Positions 57,535 to 64,000 of a stretch of 64,000 bases of DNA are shown piece after piece. The position numbers and the translations under genes were made by a program. Within the stretch, counting starts at the first letter, position 1, and every line of letters starts with the position of its first letter. The stretch comes from Balaenoptera acutorostrata (taxonomy: Eukaryota; Chordata; Mammalia; Artiodactyla; Balaenopteridae): assembly GCF_949987535.1 (NCBI RefSeq), contig NC_080075.1:38810269-38874268 (forward strand). Reading direction: 5' to 3'. Below the pieces are notes generated by a model. It did no database searches. It was not told the origin of the DNA and saw only the letters and a list, made by a program, of their open reading frames with translations.

Positions 57535-60277
57535 GCGCTTTAAGAAGGGCCAGGAGATATCACACCCAGATTTCACAAGCACCGACCCCCTGGCATGAAC
57601 ACCCGCCAGCACTGTGACTTCCAAAGCCAGAGCCACGTCTGCTCATCAAACTTGCATTAAGCAGTTGGCGGGAGGTGGCCATGGAGCTCGGGGTTTAAGT
57701 GATGGTTCTCTTTAGCTCTCTCTCTGGAGGGGAAGGCTACCAAGTACTCATTGTATTTATGCCAAGTCTGCGCTTTTAATTGTTTTTATTTTTTTAAACA
57801 AAACCCCAGATCTTTCCCTTTTGGGCATAATTTTTATGAAGACCTGGAATTTTACACACGAACAAAATTTTATGAAAAGCAACCGACCTCTTCATGGAAC
57901 TAAACCCTGTTGCGACGCTTAGGGCTCGTCAGGAAGGAACTCTCCCCCAGAAGGCATCCATCATGTCGCTCTGTTGTCTTTTCCTGCTTCCCTTCCTTAG
58001 AGCTTTCTTTCCCTCTGTTGCTAAGTGCTGAAAATGGCATCTTCACGATCACCACAGTGAGCCCAGCTCTCCTCGGCCCAGCCTAGGATGCACTCTTGTA
58101 ACACGCATGGCTCCTGAACCTGGAGTTGGTCCCATTACGTCACGGCCTCCGATCTGGTTGCTTTCTTAAATCAACTGCTTTAACTACACTTTACAAGGCT
58201 GTTTTACCCAAATACACAGATAGGACTTTCTATGCATGTTCCCCTCCTCCCCCATTGCCATCCTCTCTCTGCCAGGAGAACTTGAGAACTAGCTTTTTAT
58301 TCCTAGCGGTGTACATTTAATTTTAAAACGTTTGCAATGTATCATGCTTGTTGCCGAAATTATTAATGGCCTTTCCGTTTCAGTTTTTTCTTTCTTCCAA
58401 TGGTACTTTAGCTGGTTACAACCTATATTGTTGAAATGCAGGTGGCTTCTTTAGGAATAACTTTTATATTTATTTAAGAATTTTTAAATTATGGGATTTG
58501 TGTTGTTGTTGTTGTCTTTGTTGTTGGTCATTTGTCAATATTCAGTCACCAATTCTGCTCACTTCTTGCCATGGATAAAATTGAGTCTTTCTGGCCAATT
58601 AAAAAAGACAGCTTTATAAAATGGCACTTTAAACAAGCCATAGATAGTTTTATTTTTATAATACACATGGCAAAGCAAATACATTTTGATGAAGGAACTG
58701 CTCATCTAAGCAAAAGATTCGTGTATGATATGATTAAATCTTTCTAAGTTCTGATTTACTCCCCACCCCCGCCAATTTGAATGTGTTTTTAAAGGCTAAT
58801 TATCAACTCAGACGAGCAGTGAGAAACCGATCAAACTGCACTGTTCTCCAGCAAGCACCCTCCACCGGACACCTCTTACTACTGCAGATGTGTCATTCCC
58901 TTTGATAGGACCAGGGACCATGTAGTTAAGGTGAGGGTTGTTGTAGATGCTTCCGGTGTCACCGTGCCTGTCCGTTTGAAGGGCTTCCTTTTCCTGTAGA
59001 GAACAAGTCCGCCCAGACTTCATGCTTCTGCTAACTCAAGGACCTGGCAGACCCTCCACATGCCGCCCGCATACACATACGTGTACATGCACAATAGCGT
59101 TGATTATTCCGGACAATAACAGGGTAAGGCGGCTGATTTGCCATTGTTAAAAACTGATTGATAGTAACTTAGAACAACTGTACTTCGGTTGGATTAGCAA
59201 ATCGTGTGTTTAAACAAATCCCATATGTTGGGCAGCAGTTCAAATAAGCACAGCGAAGTGTTGCCCACACGTGGTTCTCTGACTCTCCCGCATTTGTAAG
59301 GCTGGGCTTCAGGATCAAAAACAAAAACCCCCAACAGCAGCACGCAAATGCTTTTTAATTCTCTGGACACCCTCACCGTAAATTCTTGATATTCAAGGTC
59401 TAATGAGGAAGACGTGGGGAATTAGTGGCCCTTTTTCAAAAGAACAAAACCATCAAGTGTTCCAGTTATCTTTGTGTCTTATTTTTACAAAGTGATGTCC
59501 CGACAGGGAAGAACGTGAGCCTGTGTGTGATCTCCAAGTCCCAGTTTGAGTGTGGGACGTGCTTCCAGATGCCACCCGGCAGCAGTGCCTTCCCGTTTCT
59601 AAAGGACATCCTGTGGCATTCAAGAGTCAGGCAGGCAGTTTGAGGTGCCTTTACGAGAGAGACAGAGAGACATGCTGGGTGGGGCTGGGAGAGGACAATT
59701 ATTGACAGTGATGTGCAATGAAGTGACAAGATGAGAGCAGAATAATAAGAGCTTTGAATTTGAAGTGATTTTTTTTTTTCATAAGTTATTTATTCCTTTT
59801 TTTCTGTGTAAATATATTTATTTTACTGTGGCGCTCTAACAACATCTGGATCGTAACATGTGCAGAATGTATGTAGGAATTTATTCTCCTGTAGGAATGT
59901 CAATCTGTATTAAAAGGGGGTCCGAGCCAGACCCCTGGGTCTTCTCATCGTATGCACAGTCGACGTTCATTTTTACTCTCTCCTCTAATATGGGTCGATT
60001 TGAAATATGCAAAAGGTATGGATGAGGAATGTTTTAATACCTCCAAATTTTTAAGAAAAATCAAGCATCAAAGGGTTGATATTTTTAAAAGTTTTTTTAG
60101 TCGCACTTTCTCTCTTTATGACAGAAGGAGCATCCACACCGACGCCCTCGCTCACACCAAAGGGTGAGAACTAGCCAGAGCCGCCTCCACCGGAGTGTCT
60201 TTCTCAATTGTGCTGTTTATTGCCATAGCCCCTTGGAGTGTCCCAGCTGCCCTGAGATCGATCAAGGAAATTTCTTA

Positions 60278-60287
60278 AATAAATAAA
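60278..60287 (+). terminator. Overlapping pair of AATAAA signals
   Basis: ttAAATAAATAAActc contains two overlapping AATAAA hexamers (60278, 60282). Possible alternative cleavage site; usage unknown. Confidence 0.3.
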
Positions 60288-60707
60288 CTCCAAAGAGCCA
60301 AAGTGTCAACTTACGGATCATTTTTAAAGCTTAAATTTATTAACCACCTTTGTGGTAAACAATGAATTATGAATCCGCAGGGCAGCCTTCTCAAATGACA
60401 GGTGCAAAAAAAAAAATAAGAGAGAGAGAGAGAGACTCTACTTTGTGCAGCGATTGTTATTCTCTGTATGAATTGTCTTAATTTCAAAATCTTGCTGTTA
60501 CAAATTGGACCTTTATATGCTTTCTGAAAATAATTGAAAAGAGCATATTTAACCTGTTTCGGCTGGAAATGGTTAACTTCCAGTAACTGCCAATGGCAGT
60601 GAGGTGTGTGCGTCCTGCTTCTGTACAGTTGTTTTCAGGGCTTCTAAGAATGAGTCTAAATGGTTCTCGAAAATTAGCCAGGATCAAATGCTATTGCAAA
60701 CAAAGCC

Positions 60708-60713
60708 AATAAA
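60708..60713 (+). terminator. Alternative polyadenylation signal AATAAA
   Basis: ccAATAAAaatttt about 320 nt before the distal signal. A possible alternative 3' end; usage unknown. Confidence 0.35.
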
Positions 60714-61029
60714 AATTTTGGACGTCTTTTGGGGATAACAAGTTTGGAAGGGAAGTTGGTCCATACGAGCAAACAACCAAGATTTGGAAAAGATGTACAT
60801 AGTGACATGTTTGGTGCATGGTTTTTGAGGAGGGCTTTTGTCAAACAGGAGGTGTAACCTTTCCCCCACAGACCTGAGAGCTGTGCCTTTTCTATGCAAT
60901 ATTACTAGACGTTACATCGGAACCCAGATGGTTGTATTCACATGTAGGTTTGGGCTGTAATCTAAACAATTGGACAGATTAAATGTACATGGAAATGAGC
61001 AGTCTTACTTTTGTAGTTTTATATTATAC

Positions 61030-61035
61030 AATAAA
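61030..61035 (+). terminator. SERTAD2: Distal polyadenylation signal AATAAA of SERTAD2
   Basis: AATAAA followed about 25 nt later by a GT-rich stretch (gtgtttgcagtttcc), the usual layout of a cleavage/polyadenylation site. Sequence character changes abruptly afterwards from AU-rich to pyrimidine/GC-rich. Confidence 0.7.
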
Positions 61036-61053
61036 CAGTTAAAAGATGAGAGA

Positions 61054-61849
61054 GCCGTGTTTGCAGTTTCCTTCCGCCCGGAGCACAACCAGCTCATGTG
61101 TCACCGCCTGCCCGCGTCAGGGAACCGGTCTGCTCGCGGCTTGTGCTGGAGTTGGTGCTGTCGCCCTCTCTCCCTGTCTCTCGGTTCTCCCCCTGCCTCT
61201 TGGGCCCTTCTCGAGCCTCCTCCCCCAACTCTCACTAAACATTGGGGTTTTTTTTTCCAGCTCTTTGCTGAGCCTCCACTCCTGCTTGCTTTCCCGAGGG
61301 TTCCTAATCCACTCAGGACTCTGGAAACGTATTTCCAGCTCCTACCTCTCTCCCGGGCTCTGGACTTGGTATCTGCCAAGCTTTGCCATCTCACGCTCAG
61401 TGGGTCTAAACCAGCCTCTTCCCCCCCACGGGGCTGGTCCTTCCCCTTTGGGCCTCTCTTTGGCCTCATCACCCTTCTCCCAGGTGTGATTCCGCCGCCT
61501 CCTTTCCGAACTTACTACAGCTTCCCCAGCTCAGACCCTCTTCCCCCCTCACCTCGTTATTGCATCTGCTTCCTATCTGCTCTTCACTGCCACCTGCTTG
61601 TTTCTCTAACATCCTTGTTGCCCCCCACTGGTATTCCACAGCACCGGAGGTTCACGAATTAGTTGCACATCCTCCAGCAGCCCGCCCCCCATTCCCACAG
61701 TCCGGCTCCCCACCCCTCCCACCATCTTCCACAGGGTCGTGGAGGAGATCCTGTGGCGTCTCCCTGACAGCGGGGCCGTCTCTGAGGGCATCGTGTGATC
61801 TAGCCTCACCTGCTCCAGGCAGTTCTGGGCCACGAGACTAGCTGGTGAG
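61054..61849. other. Downstream flank, pyrimidine/GC-rich, nothing recognised
   Basis: C/T-rich sequence immediately after the distal poly(A) signal gives long stop-free frames (230 codons at 60970-61662) that begin within the 3' UTR and show only Pro/Leu/Ser-rich composition. Confidence 0.4.
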
Positions 61850-62510
61850 GGAATGGGGCTGGAAAATGAGGTTACTCGGGTGGGTCTCAATCCAATGACT
61901 AGTGTCCTTATAAAAAAAAAGGGGGGGGCTTCCCTGGTGGCGCAGTGGTTGAGAGTCTGCCTGCCAATGCAGGGGACACGGGTTCGAGCCCTGGTCTGGG
62001 AAGATCCCACATGCCGCGGAGCAGCTGGGCCCGTGAGCCACAATTACTGAGCCTGCGCGTCTGGACACTGTGCTCCGCAACAAGAGAGGCCGCGATAGTG
62101 AGAGGCCCGCGCACCGCGATGAAGAGTGGCCCCTGCTTGCCGCAACTAGAGCAAGCCCTCGCACAGAAACGAAGACCCAACACAGCCATAAATAAGTAAA
62201 TAAAAATTAAAAAAAAAAAAAAAGGTTGGGGGTAGATTTTGACACATACAAGCACAGAGAACACCATGTGAAGATGAAGGCAGAGATCAGGGTAATATGT
62301 CTACGTGCCAAGGAACACCAGAGACTGCCGGCAAACCACCAGAAGCTGGGGGAGCAGCATGAACAGATTTCTTCCTCACAGCCCTCAGAAGGCACCAACC
62401 CTGCTGACACCTCTGTTTCCGACTTTTGGCCTCCAGAACAATCGATTTCTATAGCTTAAGTCGCTCTGTGGTACTTTGTTACGGCAGCCCTAGCAGACTA
62501 ACACGGGGGA
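61850..62510 (+). mobile_element. MaLR-like LTR fragment split by a SINE
   Basis: caatccaatgactagtgtcc before and accatgtgaagatgaaggca, agaagctgggggagcagc, tggtactttgttacggcagc, ccctagcagactaacac after the SINE. Same family layout as 22298-22755. Confidence 0.55.
61925..62210 (+). mobile_element. CHR SINE (long form) nested in MaLR-like LTR
   Basis: Plus-strand full-length copy, B box gggttcgagccc, (AAAT)n tail, flanked by A-rich/GGG sequence. It splits an older LTR-like repeat at ctccttataaaa. Confidence 0.94.
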
Positions 62511-62619
62511 GAACAGGGTGAGCTCAGTCCAGACATCCCGATGGAGATGCTCATTAGGCCGCTAGAAATAAGAGGCTGTTACTCAGTGGAGAGGTTTGTC
62601 TCTGGAATATGAGCATCTG

Positions 62620-62815
62620 CTATTAATTACAGATAGAGCTTTGGCGACTCGTTCAATCTCTCTGTGCTTCTGAGGACGAGATAAAGTCATGGCTCCTAAA
62701 TCTCTTTGAACATGTTGACGGTGCAATAAAAGCGCAAGCTGTGGATGTTATCTCTCCTCACATGCCTCCAACTGCACCTAGTGCATAGTAGGCACTCAAA
62801 ACATTTGTTTAATTA
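62620..62815 (+). mobile_element. MIR-like then L2-like remnants
   Basis: cgactcgttcaatctctctg with gaggacgagataaagtcatg resembles a MIR; cctagtgcatagtaggcact then caaaacatttgtttaatt is an L2 3' terminus. Confidence 0.5.
62676..62711 (+). repeat. 36-bp inverted repeat, left arm
   Basis: The reverse complement of 63156-63191 with a single mismatch (35/36). This arm sits in its apparent MIR-like context. Confidence 0.9.
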
Positions 62816-63155
62816 AAAAAAAAAACCAAACAAACCCTGTGGTTCCTCCTTCTCTACAGCAGGAGAGAAGCACAGAGTGTGGTCTTCCTTGTTTGGGTCC
62901 CAGGCCCACTCCTGTCCGGCCCTCTGGACGCTCCCATTGCCAGCACACTGCATGCCCTTGCTTGTGCCCCCAGTTCTGCTTGTGGATATTCCACCCATCA
63001 CTCCCAGGCCGAGCTCGAGTGTCTGTCCATGAAGCCTCCTCCTCTTCCGGAGGGCTCTGCCTCTGCAAAGGCACTTAGCAAGCCTTGCCATGTCTCTGGC
63101 TAGCTGTACAACTTTGTCTCCTGTGCTAACCCCTGCTGCTGCTCTTCTGAGAGCA
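62816..63155. other. Spacer between inverted-repeat arms, nothing recognised
   Basis: Begins with an A-rich run. Overlapping chance frames occur on both strands; no domain recognised. Confidence 0.4.
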
Positions 63156-63191
63156 GTTCAAAGAGATGTAGGAGCCATGACTTTATCTCGT
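63156..63191 (-). repeat. 36-bp inverted repeat, right arm
   Basis: Inverted copy of 62676-62711; similarity stops at both ends. Located just before the hAT-like element at 63207. Confidence 0.9.
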
Positions 63192-63206
63192 GATGTTCAT
63201 CTTTGT

Positions 63207-63415
63207 CAGAGGTCAGCAAACTTCGGCCCTTGGGCCAAATCCTGCCCACTGCCTGTTTGTGTGAATTTTATTGGAAAACGGCCGCATTCATTTATGTGTG
63301 TATTATCTATGGCTGCTGTCCTACTACAGTGACACAGAGACCATAAGGCCCTCAAAGTCTAAAATGTTTGCTCTTTGGCCTTTAACAGAAGCAGTTTACC
63401 AAACCTTGACCTTTG
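63207..63415. mobile_element. hAT-like DNA transposon remnant
   Basis: Starts cagaggtcagcaaacttcggcc and ends in a diverged inverted copy (gtttaccaaaccttgacctttg). The interior contains the familiar tgtgtgaattttattgg and tatggctgctgtcctactac sequences of an abundant mammalian hAT-type repeat. Exact family not asserted. Confidence 0.55.
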
Positions 63416-63664
63416 CAAACCATACAATGCTTAGAACAGGGTCTGACCATAGTTGAGACCAGGCCAGACTTGCTGTGCTCAGGGGCTTACACAGACTGGG
63501 ACGTCTGGAGAGGGGTCTGGAAAGTGAGTACAGTACAGAGGTGAGGGCAGGGATCCCAAGGACAAAGAGTGCGAGGTGGGGATGCGAGGGTCAGAGAGGG
63601 CGGAGGAGCCAGAAAAGCCCCGCAAGGATGGACATCTTCAGAGCGCTTAACACCTAGGAAGGCA

Positions 63665-63950
63665 AAGGGCCCCGTTTTACAGATGTGAAAACTGAAACAC
63701 AGAGGGGGGAAGTGATTCTTGTTTAAGGCAAGAGAGCATAGCATGGAGGTTCAGAGTTTGGCTCTGTAACTGGACCACCTGAGTTTGAATCCTGGCTCCA
63801 TCATTGATAGCCTGTAACCTTGGGCAAGTTCCCAAACCTCTCTATGCCTCAGCTTTCTCATCTATTAGATGAGGGTAGTAATTGAGCTTATGTCATGCAA
63901 TGATAGGGATTAAAGGAGTCCATACATGTAAAGCACTTACAACAGTTCTA
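63665..63950 (+). mobile_element. MIR remnants (two adjacent)
   Basis: ccgttttacagatgtgaaaac at 63671 is one MIR 3' piece. 63733-63950 is a second, fuller MIR: gagtttgaatcctggctcc, ttgggcaagttcccaaacc, ctcagctttctcatctatt, ttaaaggagtccatacatg. Confidence 0.85.
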
Positions 63951-64000
63951 GGGAATTAAAAAAAGAAGTCCACAAATGTTGGCTGTAGCTAACCTGAGAG

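Larger units (their letters stand above)
55811..61053 (+). other. SERTAD2: SERTAD2 exon 2 (terminal exon: 4 nt of 5' UTR, whole CDS, long 3' UTR)
   Basis: The acceptor is a pyrimidine-rich tract (ccatctccttcctttctcc) followed by ttggcag and then ATATATG. The exon therefore contributes only ATAT before the start codon. The 3' end is placed about 18 nt after the AATAAA at 61030. The acceptor is well supported by its sequence and by the position of the start codon; the 3' limit is inferred. Confidence 0.85.
56751..61053 (+). other. SERTAD2: SERTAD2 3' UTR (about 4.3 kb)
   Basis: Follows the TGA at 56748-56750. It is AU-rich with several ATTTA/TATTTAT motifs (for example near 58468 and 59810), a CA repeat at 57499-57534, GTT-rich sequence at 58501-58527 and an AG repeat at 60420-60434. 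Candidate poly(A) signals: 57007 (proximal), 60278 and 60282, 60708 and 61030 (distal). I see no SINE or L1 insertion in it, unlike the flanking DNA. That is consistent with selection on a long regulatory 3' UTR, which SERTAD2 is known to have. The exact end is inferred. Confidence 0.75.

Noticed and set aside
60970..61662. 230-codon frame at the SERTAD2 3' end
   Set aside because: Spans the poly(A) signal and a pyrimidine-rich flank; composition is biased and no domain is visible.
1..64000. Search for CRISPR arrays, operons or a multi-gene novel system
   Set aside because: The window is vertebrate nuclear DNA; no regularly spaced repeats or compact gene clusters are present.

Overview
This is mammalian nuclear DNA, most likely from a cetacean. 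The main clue is a set of tRNA-derived CHR-type SINEs: ten of the long form, one older long form at 13.6 kb, one more diverged long copy at 0.3 kb and two of the short CHR-2 form. They share a head of the type cttccctggtggcgcagtgg with RNA polymerase III A- and B-box-like motifs. CHR SINEs are known from whales, hippopotamus and relatives, and the long subfamily seen here is abundant in whales. The species cannot be fixed from the sequence.

There is one recognisable protein-coding gene, SERTAD2 (SERTA domain containing 2, TRIP-Br2), on the + strand. Its promoter CpG island lies at about 37.64-39.24 kb, a non-coding first exon ends at the splice donor after 38860, intron 1 is about 17 kb, and the whole 311-codon reading frame (55815-56750) sits in exon 2, which begins at 55811. 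A long 3' UTR runs to about 61.05 kb, with the best distal poly(A) signal at 61030.

The first 37 kb are intergenic. They are a patchwork of old L1 pieces on both strands (131-1545, 4833-4938, 7441-8515, 9650-10245, 13335-15520, 24401-25385, 29640-31880), an L1/HAL1-like block with a surviving ORF1 fragment (15521-18170), L2 and MIR remnants, MaLR-like LTR pieces, other ancient repeats and the SINEs, several nested inside L1s with clear target-site duplications. Between these are stretches in which I recognise nothing. Intron 1 (38861-55810) has fewer repeats. It holds a small internal CpG island behind a good splice acceptor (47432-47640), two CTCF-like motifs in convergent orientation (41691 and 46432), MER5A-like and hAT-like DNA transposon remnants, and the second copy of a dispersed element. 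Downstream of the gene are a pyrimidine-rich unique stretch, a MaLR-like LTR split by a SINE, and L2/MIR/hAT remnants.

The observations most worth following are: (1) a diverged but clear duplicated non-coding element at 32868-33050 and 53070-53250, one copy upstream of the promoter and one in intron 1; (2) a 5' leader with three tiny upstream ORFs, the last (ATG-TGA) formed across the exon junction and ending 3 nt before a weak-context SERTAD2 start codon; (3) a 35/36 inverted repeat at 62676-62711 and 63156-63191; (4) what looks like a poly(A)-only retroposition at 54943-54987. No microbial operon, CRISPR array or other novel multi-gene system is visible.
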